Assembly (NCBI RefSeq): GCF_944384695.1 | Contig: NZ_CALWUQ010000003.1 | Span: 1-64,000 of the forward strand | Direction: 5' to 3' | DNA: 64,000 nt | Source of the DNA: an uncultured Agathobaculum sp. | GTDB taxonomy: Bacteria; Bacillota; Clostridia; Oscillospirales; Butyricicoccaceae | Shown: positions 40,551 to 49,060 of the stretch, in pieces | Layout of the letters: every line of letters starts with the position of its first letter | How positions within the stretch are numbered: the first letter of the stretch is position 1 | The notes under the pieces: model-generated | The model's database searches: none | Told to the model about the DNA's origin: nothing | Seen by the model: the letters and a program-made list of their open reading frames with translations, nothing else | Program-made: the position numbers and the translations under genes

Positions 40551-41162
40551 ATGTTTAACTTTCCTGATGCAATGAGCTTGACCGAAGTGCTGTCGCTTGC
40601 GGTGGCATCCATTCTGGTCAACAACTACATCCTTGTTCAGTTCCTCGGCTGCTGCTCGTTCTTCGGTGTTTCCAAGAAAACCGATACGGCTATCGGCATG
40701 GGCATGGCGGTTGTATTCGTTATGGCGCTGGCCAGTGCGGTGTCCTGGGCGGTCTGGTATTTCATTCTCGAACCGCTCGGCTTGGATTACATGCAGACCA
40801 TCGCGTTTATCCTGGTTATCGCAACGCTCGTACAGTTCGTTGAGATGTTCATGAAAAAGTCGATGCCGGCCCTGTATTCCGCGCTCGGTATCTTCCTGCC
40901 CCTGATTACCACCAACTGCGCGGTTCTCGGTGCAGCCATTTCGAACATCGACAACGGCTATTCGTTCATCGGCTCGATGGTGTACGGCGTGGGCGCCGGT
41001 CTGGGCTACACGCTGGCGATTGTTCTGTTCGCTTCCATCCGTGAGCGTCTGGACGCAACGGCCAAGTGCCCCAAGTGCTTTGAAGGCTTCCCGATTGCGC
41101 TGGTTTCCGCGGCGCTGCTCGCGATGTCCTTCATGGGCTTCTCCGGCCTGTCGATCTGGTAA
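40551..41162 (+). CDS. rnfA: Rnf complex subunit A
   Basis: A 203-residue membrane protein of the NqrE/RnfA family, the inverted-topology partner of RnfE. NNYILVQFLGCCSFFGVSKK and LPLITTNCAVLGAAI carry the conserved cysteines for the shared Fe-S cluster. It starts at the base after the rnfE stop codon. Confidence 0.96.
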   Translation: MFNFPDAMSLTEVLSLAVASILVNNYILVQFLGCCSFFGVSKKTDTAIGMGMAVVFVMALASAVSWAVWYFILEPLGLDYMQTIAFILVIATLVQFVEMFMKKSMPALYSALGIFLPLITTNCAVLGAAISNIDNGYSFIGSMVYGVGAGLGYTLAIVLFASIRERLDATAKCPKCFEGFPIALVSAALLAMSFMGFSGLSIW

Positions 41163-41182
41163 GCAAGGGGGAAAGATAAGAA

Positions 41183-42100
41183 ATGGATATCAATAATATC
41201 ATTGCAGCGGTTGCCGTCCTGTTTATCATGGGCATTGTGTTCGCAATCCTGCTCGGCATCGCGGCCAAGGTGTTCGCGGTCGAGGTGGATGAGCGCGTAC
41301 CGCTGGTTCGTGAGTGCCTGCCGGGTGCAAACTGCGGCGGCTGCGGCTTCCCGGGCTGCGACGGTCTGGCGGCTGCGATTGTAGAAGGCAAGGCGCCGGT
41401 CAACGGCTGCCCGGTCGGCGGCGCTGCGGCGGCTGCCAAGATTGCCGAGGTTATGGGCGTTGCTGTCGAGGCGGGCGAGCGCAAGGTCGCGCACGTTTAC
41501 TGCAACGGCGGCTGCAACGCGGTTGACAAGGCCAAGTACGAAGGCTTGCAGGACTGCGCCGCGGCGCTGCGCGTTGCGAGCGGCCCGAAGGCCTGCGCTT
41601 ACGGCTGCATGGGTCTCGGCTCCTGCGTAAAGGCCTGTGCGTTTGACGCCATCCACATTGTGGACGGCGTGGCCAAGGTCGATACCGACAAGTGTGTGGC
41701 TTGCGGCAAGTGCGTCGCAGCCTGCCCGAAGAAGCTCATCAACCTCGTTCCCGAGTCCAAGAAGGTGCACGTCAACTGTGTTAACAAGGATAAAGGCCCC
41801 GAGGTCATGAAGGTTTGCTCCAACGGCTGTATCGGCTGCAAGATGTGCGAAAAGACCTGTAAATTCGACGCCATCCATGTGATTGACGGCGTAGCCAAGA
41901 TTGACTACGACAAGTGCAAGAACTGCAAGATGTGCGCCAAGGCTTGCCCGAAGGGCTGCATCGAGCCGGTGCCGACCGAGGAGGAAAAGGCCAAGTTCAA
42001 GGAGATGCAGGCAAAGCAGGCGGCTGCTGCGAAGGCTAAGGCAGAGACTGCCAAGGCTGCGGAAGCGCCCGCTGCGGAAAAGGCATCCGAGGACAAGTAA
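41183..42100 (+). CDS. rnfB: Rnf complex subunit B (ferredoxin-accepting)
   Basis: A 305-residue subunit with one N-terminal membrane helix (residues ~8-30). A four-Cys Fe-S domain follows (Cys45, Cys51, Cys54, Cys59 in CLPGANCGGCGFPGC), then a cysteine-rich linker and three ferredoxin-like cluster motifs (CMGLGSCVKAC, CVACGKCVAACP, CIGCKMCEKTC, with CKNCKMCAKACP last). The multi-cluster C-terminal extension fits clostridial RnfB, which takes electrons from reduced ferredoxin. An Ala/Lys/Glu tail ends it. The stop overlaps the next gene's ATG by one base. Confidence 0.96.
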   Translation: MDINNIIAAVAVLFIMGIVFAILLGIAAKVFAVEVDERVPLVRECLPGANCGGCGFPGCDGLAAAIVEGKAPVNGCPVGGAAAAAKIAEVMGVAVEAGERKVAHVYCNGGCNAVDKAKYEGLQDCAAALRVASGPKACAYGCMGLGSCVKACAFDAIHIVDGVAKVDTDKCVACGKCVAACPKKLINLVPESKKVHVNCVNKDKGPEVMKVCSNGCIGCKMCEKTCKFDAIHVIDGVAKIDYDKCKNCKMCAKACPKGCIEPVPTEEEKAKFKEMQAKQAAAAKAKAETAKAAEAPAAEKASEDK

Positions 42101-42507
42101 TGGATTATCTGCATCCGATTTTGGATGACGCTGCTATCGCCCGCATGTCGAGCCTCGCGCTCGCCCATGTGGGCGATGCCGTTTATGAGGTGCTGGTGCG
42201 TGCGTTTTTGGCCTGCGGCGGCATGCAGACTGCGAAAAACCTGCATCGCCGTACCACGCAACTGGTCTGCGCGCCTGCGCAGGCGGAAGCGGTGCAGCGC
42301 ATCCTGCCAATGCTCGATGAAGCCGAGCACGAGGTTTATCGTCATGGCCGCAATGCCAAGCCCAAGAGCGTGCCCAAGTCAGCCTCAACCGCGGAGTATT
42401 CGCAGGCGACCGCGCTGGAAGCGCTGTTCGGCTGGCTGTACCTCAAGGGGCGGTATGCGCGCATCAATGAGCTGTTCGGCGTGATTGCTGAAGGGTTCAC
42501 AGAATAA
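42100..42507 (+). CDS. mrnC: Mini-ribonuclease III
   Basis: A 135-residue RNase III domain without the dsRNA-binding domain. The signature LALAHVGDAVYEVLVR, with the catalytic Asp, and the second acidic motif ATALEALFGWLYL are present. It matures 23S rRNA in Firmicutes. It is translationally coupled to rnfB (TAATG overlap); in other Clostridia it usually sits near cysS or rlmB, so the coupling to rnf looks local. Confidence 0.92.
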   Translation: MDYLHPILDDAAIARMSSLALAHVGDAVYEVLVRAFLACGGMQTAKNLHRRTTQLVCAPAQAEAVQRILPMLDEAEHEVYRHGRNAKPKSVPKSASTAEYSQATALEALFGWLYLKGRYARINELFGVIAEGFTE

Positions 42508-42595
42508 CAAAGAACCGCCCGCGGGCGGTTCTTTGTTATTCTTCCGCACTGTAAGGCGCGCATGCAATAGAAAAAGCCTGCGGATGCAGGCTTTT
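42503..42595 (+). terminator. Two terminators ending the rnf-mrnC operon
   Basis: A perfect 38-bp palindrome at 42503-42540 (AACAAAGAACCGCCCG arm) overlaps the mrnC stop. A second hairpin at 42571-42595 pairs AAAAAGCCTGC with GCAGGCTTTTT around GGA. Confidence 0.88.
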
Positions 42596-42777
42596 TCATC
42601 AAACAAATCACTTTGTTTCACGAACTTCATATAAGCTATTAAATGCCCGCAAAGTGCAATGCTATCCATGGTTTATAAAACTTTTCACAGAAGATACTTT
42701 ACATTTCTTCGCCCTGCATTTTATAACTTCGCCGCGAAAAGTAGCACAAGTCGTGGTACACAGTACATCAGTAGCAG

Positions 42778-43973
42778 TCAGGCGATCAAATTTACCATTT
42801 CAGCCTTTACGTTGTCAATCGACGCATGGGCGTACAGGTTGAGCGTAATATTGATATCCGAATGCCCCATGATATACTGTAAACTTTTCGGGTTCATATT
42901 TTTATTTGCGAGCCGGGTGCAGAACGTATGCCGCAACACATGTGGCGTAATATTGGGTAGTTTGTCATCATGCCCTTTGTTGTATTTCTGCACAATACGG
43001 CGCAACACTTCCTGATAGTGGTGCGCAGGATATGTTCACCGAATTCATTGACAAACAGGAACCCGCTGTACCCATCCACCATGAACGGTTCCGGTTCACC
43101 GCGCCTTGCTATCACACGTTCAAACGCCTTGCGGGCCTCTTCGCTCATCGGCACTTTGCGGATACTGCTTTTGCTTTTCGGTGTGTCAATATAATATCCG
43201 CCGTCCCGCCCCTTTTCCCAAAGGAGCTGGTGGTCGATGTTCACAACACCATCCTCAAAGTCAATATCGTTTACCGTCAGCCCGCAGAACTCGGAAATAC
43301 GCAGCCCGGTTTTTAACAGGATCATGATTTCATCATAGTACCGCCTATACGGCTTGTCTTGCTTGATAAAACCGGTCAGCGCCTGTTCCTGTTCTTCGGT
43401 CAATGCCGTCCGTACGTTTACTTCGTTCTTCATTACAGTGTTTAGTGCAAAGTCGAACGGGTTCTTCCGCAGCCATCCGTCCGATACCGCCATTTGGAAC
43501 GCGGCTTTCAGCGAACGCCGGGTATTGTTGATGACACGGTAAGTGTATCCGTTATCCTGCATCCGCAGCGCCCATTCCTGTGCGTCGGACGGCTTTACAC
43601 TGCCAATCGCCTTTGCGCCGATCATGTCTTGCGCAATCAACTTTGCAGTGTACCTTCTGCCTGCCTCTGTGCTCCGTTTGACATTGCCGCGTAGGGTGGT
43701 ATACCTCGCGTACAATTCACTTACCGATAGCCTGCTGTCCGATGTGCTGATACCGTCTGCAAGGTCTTTGTGTATCCCCTGCTCTTTGTCGCGCAGGGCA
43801 ATGCAATCCCGTTTGTCGGCAGGCACTTTGTCCGTTGCAACCAGCTTCCATGAATACACGGATTGGGGTTCCCCGTTTGCGTCCACATATTTGTAAAGGT
43901 ATCTTCCGTCTTTTCTCTGGCTCTCCCCAGTCCTCAAAATGCGGCCTTTCGAATCGCGCCGTTTTTCCGACAT
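42778..43973 (-). pseudogene. int: Tn916-type tyrosine integrase, frameshifted
   Basis: From the ATG at 43973 (GGAAAGGAGC site; MSEKRRDSKGRILRTGESQ) the protein follows Tn916 Int: an arm-binding N-terminus, a core-binding domain (LSVSELYARYTTLRGNVKRS), and a catalytic domain starting TGLRISEFCGL. Near 43015-43025, after GEHILRT, the frame shifts by one base. The other frame continues HYQEVLRRIVQKYNKG, then the intact HVLRHTFCTRLA, MGHSDINITLNLYAHA and the stop at 42778. A single lost C in an ACCAC context would explain it. All catalytic residues exist across the two frames, so either the mutation is recent or it is a sequencing error. Confidence 0.85.
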
Positions 43974-44109
43974 GGTATCCGCTCCTTTCCGTCTGTTAGG
44001 GAAAGAGCCTTGATACGACATATTGATTATACCATAGGGATAGTAAAAACGCAGCCCTTCTTCTTGTATTTGATGTAGCATATCCAATAGCGTATCAAGG
44101 CCATCCCTG

Positions 44110-44313
44110 TCAGATGACATCCAATTTGTCTATCATCTGTTCAAACATCTTGCGCTTAATTTGGATGCGGTTACCGTTCATAATCAACCACGGCGCATCC
44201 GGGTTTTCCTCAGCCAGCCGCCGCAGCTTGTTTTCCCCGATGCTGAAATAGCAGGCTGCTTCTTTGATTGTCAGTGTGTACTGTTCATAGACCGGGATAA
44301 AGATTTCTGCCAT
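44110..44313 (-). CDS. xis: Tn916-type excisionase
   Basis: A 67-residue winged-helix protein starting at the ATG at 44313 after [26 protein letters not shown] and [19 protein letters not shown] are very like Tn916 Xis. It directs the integrase to excision in homologues. It lies 137 bp upstream of the integrase start. Confidence 0.9.
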   Translation of the reverse strand: MAEIFIPVYEQYTLTIKEAACYFSIGENKLRRLAEENPDAPWLIMNGNRIQIKRKMFEQMIDKLDVI

Positions 44314-44449
44314 GCAATACCTCCTACGATGTTGTTTTCCCATTTTCAAAATAAAAACAGCGGTACAGGTGCAGACATTTTTCAAACGTCCGCAGCTATA
44401 CCGCCCCTTTGGCCTGTTTCACCATTCCGATATTCCTTCTTTCCAAGGT

Positions 44450-45769
44450 TCATGATTTGGGTGAAGATCGCTGCTGCGTTTCCATTTGCGCAAGTATTTC
44501 CTGCATGATTTGTTCATGCCGTTTCGTCAATACGGCGTTGCCGATCATTTCTTCAACAACGTGTGTCCCTTGTATCCGGTCGAGTTCCATCAGCATCTTG
44601 ACGGTTGGTGCAGCCTGCTTGGCTAGCCAGTCCAGTATACGCAACCAGTCAAACGGTTGCATCCCCTTTGTCAGCTTCAGCCTGCCCCGATGCGTCCCGA
44701 TAAAGTGCGTCCAATCCCGATCCGTTGGCCAGCGTGTACGTGGCTTGGTTCCATCCTTGTCCACAAAGCGCACATAGTGGTTGATAATAGAAAATGCCGT
44801 CTGAATCAGGTTGCCGCCAGCAATAAAATCCTTTGCCGCGAGATATGCCCTTTCGTTTTTCAGTCGTATCTCAAAGCGGTTCTTGGCTTCTGCCTCGTTG
44901 GGCGGGATACCGTGTCGGACAAACTGCTCATAGTCTTTTTCGTAGATGCAAAAATACGCTTCGGACCGCATAGAGCCGATATAAAGCGTATGCCCTGACC
45001 GGCATTTCCGTGCGGAGGGTTCAATCCCCTCTTGCGAAAGAAGCTCGACGGGCTCCGAAAACAGAGGATCGTCCCCAAAGCCTGTGCCCTGCATCAATTC
45101 GAGGCATGCTTCCCATCGCTCTTGTTCCAGCCGTTGTTCCTCAAGATAGGCATCCCTACCCGATTGATACACCTCATAGCTACGGAACCGTGTAACGCAT
45201 TCGCCGCGGTCACATTTTTCTGCCAGCCTTGGGATATCCAGAAAGTCCGCCCTGTCGTCTATGGCGATATCCAACCGCTTGAATACGCCCTTTGCATCAA
45301 GGCAATGCTGGAAGAATGCATTCCAGCTGCGGCCCTGTCCGTTCAGATAGGCGCTGAATTGGGCACAGCCTTTGCCTTTGAGTTCCACCAGTGTGCCGCG
45401 TCCCTCATACGGCGATACCATAACAGCTATGTCCCCAATATAGAACGTGGTAGTATATCCATAGAAGCCGCGCGGTTGCTGTCCCAGATGCCGCATCCTG
45501 AGCCACAGGACGTTTTCGACCACATTCTGGACATCCAGCGTAGGAAAGCGGATGCGTACATAGTCGATTTTCACTTTAATAGCGTCCGGCTGCAGCTTCT
45601 CCAATGCAGCAGCGAGCCGCGCCTTATATCGTTCGGGCAATTCCTGACTTCTGTTGAGCAGGCGGTTGAGGTAGCCGCGGGAAAACCCTGCCATATCTGC
45701 AAGCTGTCCCTGTGTCACCCCCAGAGCCGCCTGCTGTGCTTTGAAATCTTCCATCCAAGTTTGTCCCAT
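44450..45769 (-). CDS. Replication initiation / conjugative relaxase protein (Rep_trans, Tn916 Orf20 type)
   Basis: A 439-residue protein. Residues ~8-50 form a Cro-type helix-turn-helix (LGVTQGQLADMAGFSRGYLN). The remainder is a rolling-circle initiator fold: VKIDYVRIRFPTLD near residue 65, FKRLDIAIDD with acidic metal ligands, GHTLYIGSMRSEAYFCIYEKD with the Tyr-rich active region, and RFEIRLKNERA. Such proteins nick the element's origin for replication or transfer. I chose the ATG at 45769 after GGGAGGG. Confidence 0.85.
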   Translation of the reverse strand: MGQTWMEDFKAQQAALGVTQGQLADMAGFSRGYLNRLLNRSQELPERYKARLAAALEKLQPDAIKVKIDYVRIRFPTLDVQNVVENVLWLRMRHLGQQPRGFYGYTTTFYIGDIAVMVSPYEGRGTLVELKGKGCAQFSAYLNGQGRSWNAFFQHCLDAKGVFKRLDIAIDDRADFLDIPRLAEKCDRGECVTRFRSYEVYQSGRDAYLEEQRLEQERWEACLELMQGTGFGDDPLFSEPVELLSQEGIEPSARKCRSGHTLYIGSMRSEAYFCIYEKDYEQFVRHGIPPNEAEAKNRFEIRLKNERAYLAAKDFIAGGNLIQTAFSIINHYVRFVDKDGTKPRTRWPTDRDWTHFIGTHRGRLKLTKGMQPFDWLRILDWLAKQAAPTVKMLMELDRIQGTHVVEEMIGNAVLTKRHEQIMQEILAQMETQQRSSPKS

Positions 45770-45911
45770 GCAATCCCTCCCATCAGTAATTTGTTTTTCG
45801 AATGTGCAACTTGATATCTGTCCCCAAATATTACAGCCCTTGCAAAATACCACAAACCCAGACACTGTCAGGATTTTTGCCTTGTTATAAGGGCTTGATT
45901 ATTGGTTTTCA

Positions 45912-46050
45912 TGCCCCCCTGTTAGATACAGGGGGCTCGGGTTTGGGGGCGGGCCGCGCTTCCGCCGCCCCCGCCCCGGCGGTGCAGGCCTGCGCCTGCG
46001 GCTTCCGCGCTGCACGCCGCCGCGCAGCCTGACCGCTGGCCTTCCGGTCT
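45912..46050. other. GC-rich hairpin block upstream of the initiator, candidate origin
   Basis: A very GC-rich stretch stands in AT-rich surroundings. CCCCCTGT/ACAGGGGG forms an 8-bp stem with a 5-nt loop at about 45916-45936, and further GC-rich complementary segments follow. In Tn916-like elements the origin of transfer lies just upstream of the relaxase gene, the same position. The remaining part of 45770-46175 holds only the promoter region of the HTH gene. Confidence 0.4.
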
Positions 46051-46125
46051 TGTTTACCAAGCGATATCCCTATTCCCTATTTATATTATAATATCTCAAA
46101 ATAGGAATATCAATATCAATGGGCG

Positions 46126-46154
46126 TTGACTTTGTAAACATTTTGTTATATAAT
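46126..46154 (+). promoter_or_regulatory. Promoter of the element's HTH gene
   Basis: TTGACT (46126-46131) and TATAAT (46149-46154) are exactly 17 nt apart. AT-rich sequence just upstream (46063-46120) repeats CCTATT-type half-sites in both orientations and may hold operators. Confidence 0.75.
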
Positions 46155-46175
46155 ATCGGCAAGGAGGAATGCCCT

Positions 46176-46652
46176 ATGAACAGGATTAAGGAACTCCGAC
46201 AAAAAAAGGGCGATTCGGTGAAAAAAGTCGCGGATGAAGTAGGCCTTTCACAGAGCATGCTGTCCAGCTATGAGAACGGCACCCGCTCCCCGCGCGACGA
46301 GGGGACATGGGATAAGCTTGCAAACTACTTTGGCGTATCCATCAGTTATCTGATGGGCTTAACGGATAAAATAATTTCCCCGCCAAAAGGGGATGCGCTT
46401 TGGCGACCACAGAGTATTATCATAGATGCAAAGCGGGTGCAGAAGGACTATATCAACGGACAGAAGCCGCTGGAAATTGAAATTGCCAGTATAGACGAAT
46501 ACCTACTGCTGGCAAACATTACACAGCTCTACCCGGATGAGATTAAGGAACTGCTGAAAACCGTGCAGAGCTGGATTCGTGAAAAGCATAAGGGGTGGGG
46601 GACGGTGATCCAACTGCCCGAGGATGATTCGTTCAGTATTAAAACCAACTAA
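46176..46652 (+). CDS. XRE-family regulator of the second element
   Basis: A 158-residue protein. Residues 1-60 are a Cro/CI helix-turn-helix (KKVADEVGLSQSMLSSYENG, ending VSISYLMGLTD). The C-terminal part is helical with no recognised domain. The ATG at 46176 follows AAGGAGG; nineteen in-frame codons upstream have no site. It is divergent from the initiator gene, as expected for the element's main repressor. Confidence 0.85.
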   Translation: MNRIKELRQKKGDSVKKVADEVGLSQSMLSSYENGTRSPRDEGTWDKLANYFGVSISYLMGLTDKIISPPKGDALWRPQSIIIDAKRVQKDYINGQKPLEIEIASIDEYLLLANITQLYPDEIKELLKTVQSWIREKHKGWGTVIQLPEDDSFSIKTN

Positions 46653-46656
46653 AATG

Positions 46657-46694
46657 AAAATCCCACTTGAGGTAGTACACAAGTGGGATTTTTA
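46657..46694 (+). terminator. Terminator of the element's HTH gene
   Basis: AAAATCCCACTTG pairs with CAAGTGGGATTTT around a 10-nt loop, followed by TTATTTT. Confidence 0.85.
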
Positions 46695-46716
46695 TTTTCC
46701 ATATTGGAAATGTTTT

Positions 46717-47303
46717 CTACTGATATAATTCTCTGACTGCCGTAGTAACGGAAAGTGTCAACACATGATCCAGCAGGCGCAGTTCATAAACCGTGTCTTC
46801 TGTCCGCCAGTTCCAGTACTGAATATCTGATGCAGGTGAAACTGGCTGCTCTTGCATTGCAACGCCGCTGTCACCCGATATCTGCTTCTGCCACCGCTGA
46901 ATTACGGCATCAGGCACTCCCGTACCGCTATCGCCATCTGTAATCCCAATAATCAGCGTATCTATTCGGTTATCCCTGCCGCAGTCGGTATAGATCATGA
47001 CCGGCTCGCCGCAGAGCTGTGTTTCATACACGCGGCCAATGTAGGTAAAACCATCATCCGCAAGGTAATCCTCGTCCTTTCCTATGACTGCAATCACATC
47101 CCCCTTTGTACCGCCAACAAATCCTGCGATCGAAGTGATATCAGGCAAGCCGAGCGGCACCACGCTGTCCGACAGTGAACCGGACCGGGGCATCTCCCCG
47201 TCCGGTCGGCCCACCTGGCGACGTTGCTCTGCACACAACCAGCTAACAGAAATGCCCCCAGCACCCCGGCGCTGAAAATCAGTAATTTTTTTCGTGTGCA
47301 CAT
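46717..47303 (-). pseudogene. Lipoprotein of unknown function, frameshifted
   Basis: The ATG at 47303 starts a clear lipoprotein signal (MCTRKKLLIFSAGVLGAFLL then AGC lipobox). After NVAR the frame shifts near 47210-47220. The next frame carries the body: SVVPLGLPDITSIAGF, GDVIAVIGKDEDYL, YETQLCGEPVMIYTDCG, down to TTAVRELYQ at 46717. One missing base in the GCCAGGTGGG context restores a ~195-residue lipoprotein. It follows the SLH/transglutaminase gene by 30 bp in the same direction and is probably its operon partner. I recognise no family. Confidence 0.7.
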
Positions 47304-47333
47304 ATTTTGAACAACCCCTTTGCTATCTTACTC

Positions 47334-48932
47334 TTATCCTACTGTCTGCGACGTAAGCAGTGTAATAAAGCGGCGATCCCACACATAACGTGTCAACTGT
47401 TCCGCTGACACATTGAAACAATTAAACCAGTAATCTGCCCGGCCACGGTCGCTTGTCGCATCAAAATATTTCCACGCACCATTCAGGTAAGCAATGTTCC
47501 ACATATGGTATTCACCACCCATGCTGCCGGATACTGTATAGCACGGAATACCTGCCTTTTCAAACAGAATTTGTAGCGCCTGCGCATAGCCGCTGCAAAT
47601 CGAAAGATGGTTCTCAAACGCGCCATAAGCAGTTTGGGAATCGTAAGGCATATTTTGCGGTTCACTGTAATACCGGTGGTCATACTTCACATTTTCGGTC
47701 AAATAAATATATAGCGTCTCTGCCTTTTCGTATGCCGTCATGGCGCTGTCAGTTTGATTCTGGACGATGGAATTCGCCAATGCCTCGATCTGCTGCAGGC
47801 GGGACAGGCTGTCCGTATAGGTAAACTCGTCCAATGGTTTGTATGTGATAGCAGTCCCATCCCGGTTCAGCTGACAAAGCACATAGCTGCCACCCACCTG
47901 CTGCAGCGCATTGTTCATGTCATCCACCGTCAGGGCAGGATCCGTGATTCGGATGGGCGTGTCTTCCCCCAAACCGATATGCGCGGTCGCGACTTGGATC
48001 AACGCAGGCAAGTCACTGACTGCAATACCAGAAAAACCGGATGGGTATGCGCCGGTACGATAGGGCATGTAGGAAAATGTGCAGCGCAGAATCATGTCCC
48101 CTGTCTTTACAATCTGTAGATCGTATGCATATTTGAGCGCTGGCTGCTCAGATAGAATGGCATAATACAGATTACGCACGTCAATTTCCAGATTGTTCGC
48201 ATCCTGCAGCATCCGGACATCAAAATCAGGCGGCTGCTCGGCGGCCGTCATGGCATCCAGCAGTTGTTCTTTCATCTCGTCCAGACTGGAAACGACGAAG
48301 GGCTGGTCAATATCATCGAGCGACGCATTGTCATCTGCACGCTGGAGTATCAGCACTGCTTCTGAAATCAAAATGGACGCCTGTGGTGCAAGCAACCCTC
48401 CTGACTTTCCCTGTATCAGACCAGTCCCAACACACCAACGCATAGCATCCCGTGCCCAAGCGGCTACATCACCGTCATCCGCAAATTCGCTTAAAGTATA
48501 TTCATAGGGTGCAGGTAAGCCTGCACCGCGATACAGAATCGTTGCAAACTCCTGCCGTGTGACCCATCTGTTTGGAGCATACCGTTCGTTTCCGACCCCC
48601 CGAACAAGGCCCTGCGCTGCAACCCATGTCACGGCATCCTCATATTGTTCAGGAATATCGGTAAATGGAATTTCATCGGATACTATCGGACTGCCAGCAG
48701 CCTGATACAGTATCAAAGCGGTTTGACCACGGGTGATTGCTTGAGTAGGATGGGTTAAAAAGAACTCATCCAAGCCATTCTGCTTCGCCCAGTCTTCCGC
48801 CTGAAGCGCCCAGTCTTCCGCCTGAAGCGCCCAGTCTTCCGCCTGAAGCGCCCAGTCTGGCCATAGCGCTGCGTATGCTGTACTAAGCAGGATACTAAAA
48901 CACGCCACCAGAGATACTATTTTCCTTTTCAT
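47334..48932 (-). CDS. Exported SLH-domain transglutaminase-like protein
   Basis: A 532-residue protein. A signal peptide (1-~21) is followed by three WALQAED repeats. SLH-type surface-layer anchoring segments come next (AITRGQTALILYQAAG, WVTRQEFATILYRGAG, and a weaker third). The C-terminal half ends in a transglutaminase/protease fold with a likely catalytic triad: Cys in HLSICSGYAQAL, His in EYHMWNIAYL and Asp in YFDATSD. It should sit on the cell wall and cross-link or cleave proteins. I chose the ATG at 48932 after GGGGGAGGG. Transcription is probably blocked by the divergent TetR protein. Confidence 0.87.
   Translation of the reverse strand: MKRKIVSLVACFSILLSTAYAALWPDWALQAEDWALQAEDWALQAEDWAKQNGLDEFFLTHPTQAITRGQTALILYQAAGSPIVSDEIPFTDIPEQYEDAVTWVAAQGLVRGVGNERYAPNRWVTRQEFATILYRGAGLPAPYEYTLSEFADDGDVAAWARDAMRWCVGTGLIQGKSGGLLAPQASILISEAVLILQRADDNASLDDIDQPFVVSSLDEMKEQLLDAMTAAEQPPDFDVRMLQDANNLEIDVRNLYYAILSEQPALKYAYDLQIVKTGDMILRCTFSYMPYRTGAYPSGFSGIAVSDLPALIQVATAHIGLGEDTPIRITDPALTVDDMNNALQQVGGSYVLCQLNRDGTAITYKPLDEFTYTDSLSRLQQIEALANSIVQNQTDSAMTAYEKAETLYIYLTENVKYDHRYYSEPQNMPYDSQTAYGAFENHLSICSGYAQALQILFEKAGIPCYTVSGSMGGEYHMWNIAYLNGAWKYFDATSDRGRADYWFNCFNVSAEQLTRYVWDRRFITLLTSQTVG
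48787..48858. repeat. 21-bp tandem repeat, 3.4 copies, in frame
   Basis: Three perfect copies of the 21-bp unit GCCCAGTCTTCCGCCTGAAG(C) plus nine bases of a fourth encode WALQAED heptads just after the signal peptide of the SLH protein. Copy number can change without breaking the frame. Confidence 0.95.
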
Positions 48933-48948
48933 ATGCCCTCCCCCTATA

Positions 48949-49001
48949 AAACAAACTGATTGGTTTGTTTTTATTGTACTACAATTAGACCGATCAGTCA
49001 A
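48949..49001 (-). promoter_or_regulatory. Promoter of the SLH gene with two TetR operators
   Basis: On the minus strand TTGACT (48996-49001) and TACAAT (48973-48978) are 17 nt apart. A perfect repeat AAACAAAC-TGATTG-GTTTGTTT lies at 48949-48970, just after the -10. A second palindrome, GACCGATCAGTC at 48988-48999, covers the -35. Both contain the core ACTGATYGGT, so one dimeric regulator could bind both. Confidence 0.8.
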
Positions 49002-49008
49002 TTTTTAA

Positions 49009-49037
49009 TTGTAACACAATAGAAATTTTGCTATACT
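49009..49037 (+). promoter_or_regulatory. Promoter of the tetR gene
   Basis: TTGTAA (49009-49014) and TATACT (49032-49037) are 17 nt apart, adjacent to the operator at 48988-48999. Confidence 0.65.
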
Positions 49038-49060
49038 GTAACCAGAAAGGGGCACAGGGT

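Larger units (their letters stand above)
42778..46652. mobile_element. Tn916-like integrative element or remnant
   Basis: The element comprises a frameshifted Tn916-type integrase, a Tn916-type excisionase, a Rep_trans-type initiator/relaxase and a divergent HTH regulator, with a GC-rich hairpin block between the last two. Conjugation genes (FtsK/TcpA, VirB4, lytic transglycosylase) are absent, so it would need a helper element. I could not see direct repeats marking its ends; they should lie between 42596-42777 and 46653-46716. The coordinates given are those of the outer genes. Confidence 0.7.

Noticed and set aside
48787-48858. CRISPR array
   Set aside because: The 21-bp units are head-to-tail with no spacers and code for a heptad. 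No CRISPR array was seen anywhere in the window.
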